In this document: positions 31,480-44,619 of the stretch, in pieces | How the letters are laid out: each line of letters begins with the position of its first letter | How positions within the stretch are numbered: the stretch's first letter is position 1 | NCBI GenBank assembly: GCA_958510875.1 | Contig: OY294068.1 | Coordinates: 34,824,297-34,888,296, forward strand | Source: Endomychus coccineus | Lineage: Eukaryota; Arthropoda; Insecta; Coleoptera; Endomychidae | DNA: 64,000 nt | Reading direction: 5' to 3' | The notes under the pieces: generated by a model | Told to the model about the DNA's origin: nothing | What the model saw: only the letters and a program-made list of their open reading frames with translations | Database searches by the model: none | Made by a program: the position numbers and the translations under genes

Positions 31480-33320
31480 CAAATTTATTACATTTGGTTT
31501 TGTTACTGAAATATTGACCGGACCATAACCTTTGCTTGAAATTATTCCCGTTGGATAACTTCTGACCGTATAGTTAAAATAATGCATATAACATCTTTGA
31601 ATACATTTTGACCACTATAGAAAAATACCGAATACTTCCTTATCCCATCAATATACGGTTTAATAATCTCATAAATAATTATGACCTAAACTGACATCGT
31701 ACCACATTTCTATTAAAATGAATTACCATAAAATATAATTTCGAAAATGAACAACGATAAGTCTTAAAGAAATTATAATAATTCATAATATATTTCGACA
31801 AAAAAGGAAGAAGCACCAAACGTCAACGAGGTTCTCTAATAAACCAATGTTGTATCCTTACAAAATACCTACAACCGAAACTTACCTTGGAGAATGCCGG
31901 TAAAATGTATCTTTATCTGATTATTTTATAACCGCATCGAATTTTCTCATAATGTCCCGACTCTTTTTTATTACAGGTGCCCATAATTCATTCAGTTTAT
32001 TTCTGATATGAATGTGAAATGGTCACGCATTTCTGTTAACCTTACCGTGCACAATAAAACCAGAATAGAATCTAAAAATCGTATGTTGGAATTTAATAAA
32101 GTGTGGCAAGAAATTTTAAGTTGGTTTTAAGTTATGTTCGATATATCCGGTCTAGTAACTTGTGAACGTCTACCATTAGATTTTGCATTGGTTGTGGAAT
32201 TTTTACCTGAGCTTACTTATACCGTCAAGGTCAGCTGAATCTTGAAGGCACAATACATTAAATTCAGATTCAAACATTCCAAAATTCCAATACGAATGAA
32301 ATATTTTATTGGTAAGACGTATTGAGCTGTGATAGATTAAACGAATGAAGTAATAACATTAACTACTTGACATGTAAAATTTGTGTAAAAACATGATATA
32401 CTTAGTTGTTAAAAATTCACAGCAAATGTTCGAGGTGTCCTTGAAATGAACCATAAATTAGGCAGCTTATAAAGACGTCCATCGTTCAAACTTTTGCAAT
32501 GACAATGTATCACCTAGTGTCCCATTGTTCCTTTAACTCATCTTACCTATCGCAGTACAGGTTGTCCTAAGAAATTTCACCATTACCCTGGTTATTACGT
32601 ATTTTCGAATCTTAATTTGTATTTCTAGAGAATGTATGCAGCTGGTAACAATTATTATCATCTTTAATGCAAGCAGGACCAGTCCAGCTTCTACCTATAT
32701 CCATAAAAGTAATTTATTTGGTAATTTAGGTACCTGATTCGACCCTAACGTATTATCTTCGGTGGGCTTATTGGAAAAACCAATATGAGGTTGGAGTTTC
32801 TAAGATCATGCTTGTAACAAATTGTACAAATGTGTCAACCCATCTTGTTAAACTAGAATGTTTTGTTATTTGTTTTGTTTAAATTTTTTTAACTCCATGT
32901 TATATTAGATAAAAAGGTAGTGTTCTGAGTTGCTATATTATTAAGACTTCCGAATAGCAATTAGTTCTCATGGTCCCAATAACTAATCGTAAGATTCAAA
33001 AGTAATGGTGCGTGTAAAACAACAAAAAAGTATTGTGCAATGTTGGACATAATAGACTCTTATTTTTTGCAGGCTTACAGCTAAGATAGAACTCATCTAT
33101 TTCTATTAAATTATATTGGAATTAATTTTTGTTCATTATGCTGTCTATTTTTTTGGAACTTTATGTCAGAGGACTTCGCTGCAACATAAATGCTTAATTT
33201 GACTGGTTGATTCCGAATCTTAATTGAAAATTGAAGAATCTCTAGAAAATCGACCAGAATTTGAAGAAAAATGACACTTTCAAATGAAAATTGTTTCCAT
33301 TGCAATGTGTATGAAATATA
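31480..33320. other. AT-rich sequence, nothing recognised
   Basis: No supported feature. Confidence 0.4.
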
Positions 33321-33321
33321 C

Positions 33322-34316
33322 AGAACACTTTTAGCTATTAGAAAGGCAAGTATACCTGTATTCTGAATTTGCAGCTAATAATTTGCGACAAAATTTATTT
33401 ATGTCTTTTTTTATAATATGGCATAATCTACTAACATGATATTATTTTAGTATCAGGAATGCTATTAAAGTTAGCATTTTTAGAATTTGCCGCTCATTAT
33501 TTGCAAAAAATTAAAAAAATGGTTGACAATAATTGAAGTTAGCAGGTCTTTAATTGGCCACTTTTTACTATTCGCGAAAAAATTAATTATTCAGTTTTAT
33601 TTATTTTTTTAAGGGAAATAATAATTTTGACTTTCTGAAGCTCCAGCAATGAAACTCGAATTTACACTAGAACATTTAATTTTAACAATTAATGCTAGAA
33701 AATGTTTCACCACATAGTGACATTCTCAAAGAATTTTCAGCATTCATGTTTTGATCAGATGATAGGTAATAGGAAGACATTACATAACATTGTAGGCATT
33801 TTGTGTTAAACGAATAAATAACAAATTCTAGACCTGCTACTTACAATTTCTCTCTAAATAAGAAGACATTACATAGCGGTTTTTTGTTTTTTAATGAACA
33901 AATAACAACTAGTAGTCTTGCTACTTACAGTTTCTCCCTATTTTTATCATGTTTCACGTTAGGTCAATACGGATTATTTTTTCACAGAATAAGACAAACT
34001 ATGAATTTCTTCGCTAATAATTAGCAAATAAAAAGCGACAAATTCTTGACTTGCCATCTTTGATTTTCAACTATTTTGCTGCTAAAGTGCTATCAAGTTA
34101 GCAGAACAAAACACATTCAAAAAGAGATTGTACAAAAAAATTTCAGCAAATAATTCACTGATAAAATTTTTTATCATTTGTGTTCTCCTTAATTGATGTA
34201 AAGTTAACAGAACATGCCATATTTAAAAATAAAAGAGCGAAAAAGAATTAGCGAATAACAACCTTCAAATTCATAATATATTTGCCATTCTATTAGCTAA
34301 AAGTATTCTGCATACG
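33322..34316. repeat. Possible TIR element with internal repeats
   Basis: cagaacacttttagctatta at 33322 is nearly the reverse complement of the 34285-34316 end (taatagct.aaaagtattctg). Inside, a unit of about 87 bp occurs twice in tandem (33772-33858 and 33859-33943, sharing agaagacattacata and tgctacttacaatttctc). A gtttcaccacatagtg segment near 33703 resembles the family B hammerhead motif. No coding. Confidence 0.55.
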
Positions 34317-34319
34317 GCA

Positions 34320-36270
34320 CACCCCATAAGCAACATCTTTGATGTTTTAGCGATTTGAAATTTGTTGTGTGATATGTACGGAACAGTTATCGTCGCATAA
34401 CTAAGAAAATATTTTCAATGCTCGAAATTATCTCAAAAATAGGCAATGCGATGAAATGTGATTCTTCAAATTGAACACATATTTATACAATTCTACATCT
34501 ATAGAACATCATTTGTTGATTACAAAAAATAAATAACCTGTTGAAAATATAGACATTAAACGTCTGACTCAATAATCGAGAAAATACGGATCCGATTGAC
34601 TATTTACTTTTGATGAAGATTTACCTAAAATATTTACATTTTCTAAATTCAAAATAAATTTAAGAACAATAATTAACTTATCGAGTATTGTTTTCTCAAT
34701 AAAAATTGAACCCTTGCTATTTTTCAATAGAATAGAAAAGTATAAAACTTTCGTTTGATTGTGTCCAATGATTTATCGGTCTAAGAAAATCCTGGGGTTA
34801 TATTCAGAAATTCATTATTAATAATAAATATTTTTACAATACCAATGGATGTAGTGATAGTTGCTTGTACAATAAAGGCACTTATTGAAAATAGAGTAAA
34901 TTTTTATGAACTTAGACGGCCATGAATTTGTTCAACTAACGTTAAAGTAATTAACTTCAAGGTAGAAATTCTCGCGATCATTTGAAAGGAAACGGAATTT
35001 TGATGTTAGTAGTTCAACAAGTTTTGTCATAATGAAACTATAGGTTTTCGGCGTTTACGTAAGTGAGAATTCATCCGAAAAACTAATTAAAGTTGAACTC
35101 CAGCTGACTATGCTACTGCGTGATGAAACAATTATCAATATGTATTTATTATGAAGTGTAAATTCATTTTTTATTCACATTTTATTGTTCAATTGTCAGT
35201 GAGATATAATTAATAGCGAATTTAGCAAACTGGAGCTCTTACTGATTATTTTGATTTATTTGTCATATTATTAAATTTATTGGTATTGAGAAAACAAATC
35301 CATATGAGAACTAGATAAAAAAAATTACATGTTCTCACCCAGCCTGTATAATCTATAATAATAAAATATTTTAGATAACTATTTAAGAAGCCATGAAAAT
35401 TAATGCATTAGTTATTATTTTTAATATTAGAAATGGAATTGTGCAATTACTTGAATAGTAGGTATTATTAATTTTACGAAGAAAATACGATGATTTTTAA
35501 ATTATAATTCTATGTAGGAGTCTCTTAACAGTCCTTAAACAGAATATGGTGAACCGAGTGATGACATTTCTAAATTAATTAATTTAACTTTACAAAACGA
35601 ACTTTGTTTGATATTCCCAATAAAACCAAGAGCTTTAGAAATGAAATCTAAAAATTCCAAAATAGGTTCTAGAGGTCGAACGCTCTTAGAAGATGATTCA
35701 ACGGAACAACCTGTATATTTCTACTGGAATTGAGCAAATATTCAGATGAATTGAAAACGTCCACTTCTATAGAAAATAAAATATGTGAATAATATTACAT
35801 CTCTAACTAATTTTCTACTGAACCTGATTTCATCTGTTGATTTTCGTATTTTATGAGCTGCTAAAATTTTGACACATTTCGCTTGTATACTCACCGCTAA
35901 ACCTTGTGTAATATAGAATTGATTGAATAAAACATTTAATTGATTGAAATTATGTAAACAGTATTCAACAGTATTTGTTCGGAATATATATTTTTTTCAT
36001 AACAATGTAAGTATACTAAAACTTTAGGTTTTCTTCACAGGTATTCACTTACAAATGTATTTTCCAATATTATTCCACAAGTTTCTAATGAACATTATAG
36101 TATAAATCTTCGGTTTGTATTATCAAATTAATGCAAATAATTGTGCATCTGAAGAAAATAATTTTAATATGATGATTTTCAAAAAAGTGTCGATCGAGAG
36201 CTGTTGCTTTGGTGAATTTTACTGCGCATAATAAAATTTGTTCGGCAAATTATTGCAATTGAGTAAACAA
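34320..36270. other. AT-rich sequence, nothing recognised
   Basis: Short CCTGTATA boundary-like motifs at about 35343 and 35710. Otherwise nothing. Confidence 0.4.
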
Positions 36271-38505
36271 TCTAATGAGAAAGATTTATAAAATTAAATC
36301 TTGCTCAGCGTTCTTACATGAAATGGAATACGATTCATTTAAACAAAAAAGTACGGTTCTAACAGTTGAAAATTGTATATTATACTATTTTAGTAGTGAA
36401 ATTTGCAATGAATATGTGATCCAAATCGTAAATAATCAATATCAGGATAGGGAGTATTAATTTACGCCTAAGGATATATTTCCTTCGCGGTGAACCTTGT
36501 GTTATGAAAAGCTTGAACTGCCACTGCTGCCGTTAGTTGCTTTAAACCACTTCCGTGAAAACTATTTCTATATTCGTAATGTAAGAACTGTTGCAACCCT
36601 GAATGATAATAAGCTAAGGGAATTGAGTAACGTGTTCTTGCATAGTTTCTAATTCTCATTGACCTAATTATGACATATCAAACGATAGCCGTTCAACTGT
36701 ATAAAACACCAAAATTAACATACCATAAAACAATCGAACTGTTTTTACACTAAGTGTGTATGTGCAATAATCACCTTCTTGAAATGCAGAATTATTTTTA
36801 TTGAATAATGAATAATTATCAAATGCAGAATTATTTGTATTGAAAAATGGCAATATGTAAGTAATCATAGAAACATGGGCGAACAGAGGGAATATGTGAC
36901 ATTTTTTATTAGTGATCGATTAGAAACAATTTGTGATTAACTTGGTAAAGATATGTTTTCATTAATTCAAAAGTTTCAATGCAAGGCATATAGCATATGA
37001 TTAACTGAATGTGTCTAAAGTATGAATAAATACCACTTGAAGATGTAAATATTTGTCTTTTTTGCCCATTCGATACCAACAACATTCTTGAATTTAAATG
37101 TGATATATGAAATTTATGCAATCATTTTTTTGTATTTGTTAATTTTTACTTAATTGTTTACTATTGATTTTCACGTTGATAAGTTTCTGTTATTACAAAC
37201 TTCTGGTTATCATTCAAATAATTAAACTTCATCAAAATCTTTTATTTAGATTATTGCCGCTTTGTTTGATAGCCGAGTCAATTAATTATATGTTAAAAAT
37301 CTGAGTTGAAATTTACATTACAAGTATACAAGGTGCAGAACAAATGTTAGATTTTTAAGTATAATACCACTACAATAATAATGTGTAATATATGTTATTC
37401 TTATGGGCAAGATTATACGTGAATTGTCCAGGGGACCAATTTTGAAGAAATTTTAAGTATCCAATAATTATCAACCAGCCAAAATTAATTATTTTTTTAC
37501 ACTCATTTGGCAGAATCAAAATTAATAGGTAATTCACGCAACAGGGTCAAGTACCTTACGCGGGAAAATTCACAATGTATAACTCATGATTGGATGAGGA
37601 AATGAGGATGAATTATATGATTTAAATTAATATTATTCGATTTATGTTTCCCGTTATTTTGAGCCGATACGTTGAAGTAAAATTTTCAGATATTCCATAC
37701 ATCATGTTTCGTTAAGAATTTATTTAGATATAAAAATAAATACATGATAATAAATCAATTAATGGAATTTCTTAGTATTTCATTATTGAATACAAATTTC
37801 AGGATTTGCTGTATATGAATTATTGGATTCTTTATTAGGAGACAAGATCAATTGTATACTGATTCGTGACATTGGGATAATGTATATTATGCATTGATTA
37901 TGGAATATTTGTATATATTATATAGACGTAAAGTTATCAATATTTGTTACTATTACGTTATGTTTTATAAATTGAACAAATTTAAACTTAATAAAATTTT
38001 TATCAATTTATTCTAGACGTTTTATTTAATGTATTGGAATTATTTTTCATTCAAAAAATGGCAAGGGAATCCAAACATTTTCAAAATAAAGAGAAGAATT
38101 GTTAAATACCTCACCTCTGGAGCTGCTTTCGAAAACTTTTGGTATAAGCAAAGGCATATGCCGATGTTATATTTTATTTAAAAAGTTTTATTAAACGTGG
38201 TTAAATATAAATGTTCCAAAGGAAAATTGACATGTTTTTCAGTGCGAATGATGGCAGAAGTCTTCTAACAGGTAAATATTTCATTATATCCAATTGGCTT
38301 ACTCCACGCAGTCCGATTTTCTGCGAGAAAGATGAAGAACTATAAATTTCGCGAATTAGTCTTCTGCATTCCCTTGGAAATCAGTTTCCACAACCAATGC
38401 GTACGTTTAATTTATGCTTGGCATTTGCGGAACAACTGAAAACTTGTTAAATGAATAAGATCAAGCTTTCATGTGACCAAAATACATTTTAATTTTAAAA
38501 AATCA
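36271..38505. other. AT-rich sequence, nothing recognised
   Basis: Several frames of 60-70 codons occur, with no domain resemblance. A short local duplication of aatgcagaattattt lies at 36785 and 36826. Confidence 0.4.
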
Positions 38506-38507
38506 AC

Positions 38508-39508
38508 ATACCGGGATATCAAAAATTATCTTCGTCACGGGTGGTTGTGGAATCTAAAACGTTACTTTACGTTTGAAATAATTATGCCACTGTCACACTG
38601 ACATCGTCAATAACCTACAAATTTCATACCTATTTATTTCAGTTGTAAAACAATAATGAACTACGAATTAAAAATTATCTTGGTCAAGGGTGGTTGTGAA
38701 ATGTAAAACGAAATGTTAACTTTGAACCTTTTACAAGGTCGCAATAGCCACAAACGGGGTCGAAAACTGTTTTAAATTGGTTAATTTTCGATAAATCGAA
38801 TGACGTTCACGTGAGGAGCCCGTAGCTCGCGAGTTAGAAAAGTGCAAATCTTCGGAACATAGAACGTCCTTACGAGGACTTTTCGCATGCGGTTTTCGCT
38901 CCATGTCGTTACTTTATGAACGGGGCCAACTAAATAGCATAGTCTCGGGCCCCAAAATGTCGAATAAATAGGAAAATTTAATTAAAATAGAAACAGGTAC
39001 TCTCAGGTCTCAGCTACGCGCGTTTAACGTGCGACCGACCAAAGGGAATGTTCTGGGTACTAAAATATACCCAAAAGCGGTTAAAAGCTAGCGGCCTACA
39101 GCTGAAAACACTTTATTACAACAGACCCCGGCCGCACGGGGCATAAAACGGCCCCGAATTAACAAGATCGAGTTAAAAAGTATAAACTCTAACAGACGCG
39201 TAGCGAGCTCCTCGAGGCATATGTCAAAATGATTACGGTCGTAGCTAATTACATATGACGTCTGGCGTTCATGCATTTGTGTTTTTATACAATTCGAACC
39301 TTCTAATTTCGATAGGATACGTGAAAATCCCGGAGTCTAAAGCGCTAGAGACTTCTGAGTGTTATAACATTCGTATAAAATTGCGAAATTTCTCACTTTT
39401 AGAAACTTCAAATTAATTAATTTGACACAAGTTTTGATAACGTAAAGTAAGACACACGTTTTAGATTCCACAACCACCCTTGAGATAATTATTGATATCC
39501 CGGTACTT
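38508..39508. mobile_element. TIR-bounded element with a GC-rich interior
   Basis: The left end ccgggatatcaaaaattatc then gggtggttgtggaatctaaa pairs with the right end (tttagattccacaaccaccc then gatatcccgg, 39458-39505). A third partial copy of the end in direct orientation lies at 38668-38712. The interior 38740-39290 is markedly richer in G+C and CpG (cagaccccggccgcacgggg at about 39122) with no frame of recognisable family. Type unknown. Confidence 0.6.
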
Positions 39509-39511
39509 GCG

Positions 39512-39984
39512 AAATACCAAAGACACTGTTGCAGAGAAAAATAAGATTTAGAAAAGATGTAAATAAAATATAATATATATAAAAGCATGAATTTAACTTA
39601 AGTGGTGTAATAAAAAAATAGTGTTGAATAGAAATAAGCTCACAGTCTCGCAGATAATACGTCTGTATACTTCATATGATTGAATTGTTCAATTTAAAAC
39701 AGTATATTACATACAGATTCAAAATATTCCGATTTTTTATAACGGCAGTTTTCCTCAAAATAACTGATCCGTTAATCATTAATTTCCTTCACCCTAATTT
39801 AGCACAAATTTCGGTTTGACACTTCTACGGGTTGAATGTTTGATTGTAATATTATATCCACTAGCTCTCTAAATAACTTAACAATAAACTAAAGCAAAAA
39901 AATTATACTTCATGTCTTAAGAGAGACTGTTTGTATTGACAACATATGTGTTTTATTACTCTATGCTATTTATACATTGGGAAG
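39512..39984. other. AT-rich sequence, nothing recognised
   Basis: Nothing supported. Confidence 0.4.
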
Positions 39985-40474
39985 ATTGTCTGATATACAG
40001 TGTGCACCATTTTTAACTTGGTGTATTGGGATCTTAGTAATTATAAAAGTTGGATTGAATGTAGAAAAGTTTTGCGGAATCAGATAATTAAGTCCGCTTA
40101 TTTTTAAGATATTGAATGATATAGAAAGTTGCTCTGCAGAATTGTGCTTTTCATGACCACCTAAGCACATCAATAACTATTTGCGATGAGTAAATATGAG
40201 TATTTGTAAGGTTATAGCTACAAGAACTGTCAGCAGTAGTTTGAGTATAATTTTAACGTCGCACGATTCCCAAATATATTAAAAACAATAGTGTTTTATT
40301 GTTATTGAATCGAAAGTATTTTAACCTTAATTTATTCGGAGATAACAACTATTTACACTACAGGTGAACACAAAAAATAGACTCCATCTTCAAACTGCAA
40401 TGACGTCACTTGAATCTTAAAATGAGTATTTCGGACACTTCTACAGGTTAAATATATGCGTGTGATATATATAC
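39985..40474 (+). repeat. Dispersed repeat R, copy 1 (left part)
   Basis: Shares gttgctctgcagaattg-type, gttatagctacaagaactgt-type and aatagactccatct-type blocks with 53600-54060 and its end (ggttaaatatatgcgtgtga) with 60147-60166. It continues at 43668-43880 beyond two inserted elements. No coding; family unidentified. Confidence 0.75.
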
Positions 40475-42787
40475 AGGATGTCCTCGAACTGCGTGGCTAA
40501 AATAAAACTGAAGATTCTTTGATTCGAAAAAAATTTGATGAGCCTTTTTACTTTTGCCTCAAGTGTCTTGTTTAGCCAGTAGAGGGCTTCAAAGTTGCAA
40601 AAATAATTTGGTTTTTTCGGTATAACTTGAGAACGTGATGTAGGACTTTTACAATATTTGGCAGGTGAGTTACTGTCAATAATAGCCGTTTTTGAGAGTG
40701 GAGCATGGAGCCTTAGAGATCATAGAAATGGCTCAAACTTGAGGATGTAACGGGAAAAGTGTCCAGAACTTTCTTGTGGTCAATGTAATTCACTCTATAT
40801 TTTTTATGTAGATAGCTTATCTAATTTGAAAACTTTTCTTACTATTAGAAAATTTTGATAAAATCAACGGATTAGCTTGAAAAAAATAATTTTCGAGTCT
40901 CTGCAATTTTGGCTTACTAATTTTACTTGATTAAAATACCTTAGTTGCCTTTGCTTTTCTAATGTCATTTTGGCATTTGGAGAATTTATTCTCAAAACTG
41001 TTAGTTTTTACTTTGCTTTCCGTAAAAATGTTATAAAATTATGGCTCAAAATTTCACACTGAAATGGTTAATATCTCGGTAAAACACGAATAATAAAAAC
41101 AATAGAAATGGGGAAACGATATGATTATTTAGGAAAAATAAATGCCACATTAAAAGAAACAACAAAACTTTTTGGGAAATCGCTAAGGCATCAATTGTTC
41201 GAAATGTTGCCCATTTTCCTGAATACAAAAATTAATTCGTTTCAAGAAATTGGATTGAACTCTGGCTAGTACTTCAGGATCATTCTTCAATAAATCCGCT
41301 TCATGATTAATTCGTTGCAACAATTCCTCTCGTGTGTTTACTGGAGCTGCATAAACTTTCGACTTCAAAGCGCCCATAGAAAGAAGTCGCAGGGCGTCAA
41401 ATCAGGGGAGCGGGCCGGCCAGTTAACTGGTGCATCGTGTCCTCTACCTATCCAGCGATCTGGATATTCCGCATTCAAATGTCGCCTCACAGCTAATGTG
41501 AAATGAGGAGGTGCACCATCATGGATAAACCAAAGGCCACGACGAATGTGTAAGGGCAAGTCTTCCAACAGTTCAAGTAGCCTTTGTTCCAAAAAGTTCA
41601 AGTAGTACTCCCCGTTCAATCGATCGGGTATAACGGTAGGGCCAATAATAAAGTTATCCACAATTCCAACCCAAACATTGATTTTAGTTTGATTCTGAAA
41701 ATATGTAACTTCCGTTTCATGAGGATTTTCATCAGCATAGAAATGTTCATTATGGAGGTTAAAAAGACCACATCTCGTGAAAGTAGCTCCGTCCGTGAAC
41801 AGAATTCTTCTACAAAAATTGGGGTTTGCGTTTTGTCTTTGGACAATAGGCCGACAGAAATCTAGCCGATGACCTGGATCCATGGGCAATAAGTCTTGAC
41901 CTGTTTTAATATGATAGGGATACAACAGTTCTTCTTTCAGTACATTATGAACTAATGATTTTGAGGCTCCAATACGAAGTCCCAAACGTAGTGTGCTTAT
42001 CCCAGGTTCAGTTTCAACCGCTTCCAGTATCTCTTCTTCGAGCTCTAACGTCCTTCTTGTCCGTCTGCGTCCAGTTTCTCTGCGATTTGCTCCAAATTTG
42101 CCAGTTTCGCGAAGGTTTGCCGATTTGGAATTCTGCGATGCGGATATCTTTCCCTTCTCCGTCCATAAATCAATAACATATCAACCATTTCAGTGTTAGT
42201 GAAATTTTGAGCCATAATTTTATAAAATTCTTACGGAAAGCAAAGTAAAAACTGACAGTTTTGAGAATAAATTCTTCAAATGCCAAAATGACATTAGAAA
42301 AGCAAAGGCAACTAAGGTATTTTAATCAAGTAAAATTAGTAAGCCAAAATTGCAGAGACTCGAAAATTAATTTTTTCTTGCTAATCCGTTGATTTTATCG
42401 AAATTTTCTAATAGTAAGAAAAGTTTTCAAATTAGATAAGCTATCTACATAAAAAATATCGAGTGAATTACAGCGACCACAAAAAAGTTCTGGACATTTT
42501 TCCCGTTACATCCTCAAGTTTGAGCCATTTCTATGGTCTCTAAGGTTCTGTGCTCCACTCTCGAAAATGGCCATTATTGACAGTAACTCACTTGCTAAAT
42601 ATTGTAAAAGTCCTCCATCACGTTCTCAAGTTATATCGAAAAAACAAAATTATTTTTGCAACTTTGAAGCCCTCTACCGGCTAAACAAGACACTTGAGGC
42701 AAAAGTAAAAAGGCTCATCAACTTTTTTTCGAATCAAAGAATCTTCGGTTTTATTTTGGCCACGCAGTTCGAGGACACCCTGTATAT
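40475..42787 (-). mobile_element. DUF4817-type mariner/Tc1 element with 600-bp TIRs
   Basis: The ends tacaggatgtcctcgaactg and cagttcgaggacaccctgta are the tips of inverted repeats of about 600 bp (40475-41070 against 42190-42787) that match closely. The minus strand carries one transposase gene of about 1.03 kb whose ATG lies inside the right repeat. The length and presence of all three catalytic blocks make this the most complete DNA transposon here apart from the Tc1 copy. It is inserted in repeat R next to a palindrome. Confidence 0.88.
41183..42215 (-). pseudogene. DUF4817-type transposase with frameshifts
   Basis: The start ATG (42213-42215) gives MAQNFTNTEMVDMLLIYG, the usual N-terminus of insect DUF4817 proteins. 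The frame shifts between about 42160 and 42060 (RIPNRQTFAKL then RRRTRRTLELEEEILEAVET). A long open stretch 41985-41365 holds RILFTDGATFTRCGLFN, the first catalytic Asp; LWFIHDGAPPHF, the second; and WPARSPDLTPCDFFLWA, the third. A 1-nt frameshift at about 41370 separates the C-terminus (ALKSKVYAAPVNTREELLQR), which ends at 41183. The usual second block is close to DGAPPHF, so the catalytic triad is intact at residue level. Two small lesions keep it from being a functional gene. Confidence 0.88.
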
Positions 42788-43667
42788 ACCGTGTGTTTTT
42801 GCGAAAACCGTACCAGCCTATAACTCTTTCCCTAAGGGACGAATAGATTTTACATTTTAATAAGACATTTGTGACCACTGCTGCTATTCTTTGAATTAGA
42901 TATCAAACTTTTTATTTTCAAATGAAACACCCTCTATATTTTTTGATATTCGGATAGAGATTTTTTTATTTAAACAACGGTGTTTTTTTAATTTTCTATG
43001 ACATAAAATGACGATTTTATGGCGGATTAAATGTTGGGGATTCTGATTACTGGATCGAAATTAATACCAAAGATGGCCGAAACCAGTAATGAAAATTTGA
43101 GGTGGGATGACGTGAAAAAAGTGCTAGTACTAATTTTTCTTGTGTAAAGAAGACAGCATAGGAGAAAAAACTCTGGGTTTTCTTCTTTATATCCCCATTG
43201 GGATAGTTTCCGGCATACATTCGACGCGCTTCAGCACATTTTAGACTATTAGATAATTTGTAATGCAACTGATGTTAACGGATATCAAATAAACTTTAAA
43301 CGTTAGAGTCACAGCCACCTTTGGTAATAATAATTTTATTATTTCAACTTGGTGATGCCATCAGAGTTCTCCAAACATTCAATCCGTCATAGAATCGCCA
43401 TTTTTCATCATAGAGAGTTTTAAAAAACACCGTTCTTTGAATGAAAAAATTGCTATTCGAATATCAAAAAATATACAGGATATTTCGTTTGAAATCAAAA
43501 GTTGATGTCACTTCCGATTACTTCTTGAAGTGACAGCAGCTTCATAACTAAAGGAAAGAACAGCATAAGTGGTCACAAATGCGTTATCAAAATTTCAAAT
43601 CTATAGTGATATAGAAAAAAATATAGGCTGGTGCGGTTTTCTAAAAACACACACACGGTATATTTAA
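42788..43667. repeat. Palindromic element adjoining the transposon
   Basis: taccgtgtgtttttgcgaaa (42787-) pairs with ttttctaaaaacacacacac (43639-43658) and ends acggta. The arms (42790-43040, 43345-43667) are diverged but complementary through gatattcggatag and ctattcgaatatc. The 300-bp centre contains no coding. It sits within repeat R: R sequence resumes immediately after it. Confidence 0.78.
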
Positions 43668-43880
43668 AATCAAAAAAACATATTATAAGAAGAACTGGAT
43701 GTCAAAAATACCCCTAGAAACGGAGCTACCGCGCCAAAAACAATAAAGTTCCTATTTTCACCACTTCAAAGCCATACATTTTCATATTCCTACGATCAAT
43801 CGTCTCCACAGTGGGTTACGCACATACGCACATACACAGACTTCATGACAAAAATAGTTTAAAATGCTGAAATAAATTTT
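43668..43880 (+). repeat. Dispersed repeat R, copy 1 (right part)
   Basis: aactggatgtcaaaaatacc and aacggagctaccgcgcc match 54105-54135, the continuation of the uninterrupted copy 2. Confidence 0.75.
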
Positions 43881-44279
43881 TGGGCCGGAAATTCTAGATT
43901 AGAATCTAATTAGTAAGTTTATTTTTGGATGCTAGGTAAATTAAGAGCAGGTAAGTCGGACGAAGGGTGTTGTCTTGAAAAACAGAAGGGGACGAATCTG
44001 TATGTATTCGGATAGTGTTTCTTGGGATTTTTCCGTTAAGTAATGCGGGTTGGAGAAATGTATCTGCCGTACCTACTGGTATATAATCTGCAAGCAGAAG
44101 AACAACTGATAGATAGATTTACCCCACTAAAATGATATTTTGTTACTTCAACAAATTTTTGGAGTGAACTGTCTACTCTTATTGAAGCAAAATAATTTCG
44201 GATACAGTCCCTTTTTTCTATTTCTTACCTTTGCGAAATTGTCTCTCCACTGTAGTTTTTATGTAGTAGTGTTGCAGAA
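43881..44279. other. Unassigned sequence
   Basis: Nothing recognised. Confidence 0.35.
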
Positions 44280-44617
44280 ATGTTTTATTCGTGTATTAGT
44301 TGTAATGATTTCGTTGTGATGTGTTTGCAAATATAAAATTGAAAAAATGAAAATGTAAAACATATTTGACGCCCCCTTGTACATGTTCGGTGCCCTCAAG
44401 TGTCACGTGCCCCACAATTTGAAAATCTCAGAATTGGGTAAAACAAAAATGTTTTATTTCAATATTAGTTATAATGATTTCGTTGTGATGTGTTTGCAAA
44501 TATAAAATTGAAAAAATGAAAAAGTAAAACATACTTGACGCCCCCTTGTACATCTTTGGCGCCTCCAAGTGTCGCGCGCCCCACAATTCGAAAAACTCAG
44601 ACTCAAGCAAAACATTT
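44280..44617 (+). repeat. Tandem duplication, unit about 169 bp, two copies
   Basis: aatgatttcgttgtgatgtg begins at 44304 and again at 44473. Both copies run through gacgcccccttgtacat and gtgccccacaatt / gcgccccacaatt. Function unknown; a short frame across copy 2 is not convincing. Confidence 0.85.
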
Positions 44618-44619
44618 AT

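Noticed and set aside
38508..39508. LTR retrotransposon long terminal repeat
   Set aside because: The composition and tracts recall an LTR, but the ends are inverted repeats rather than TG..CA, and no gag/pol or second direct copy is present.
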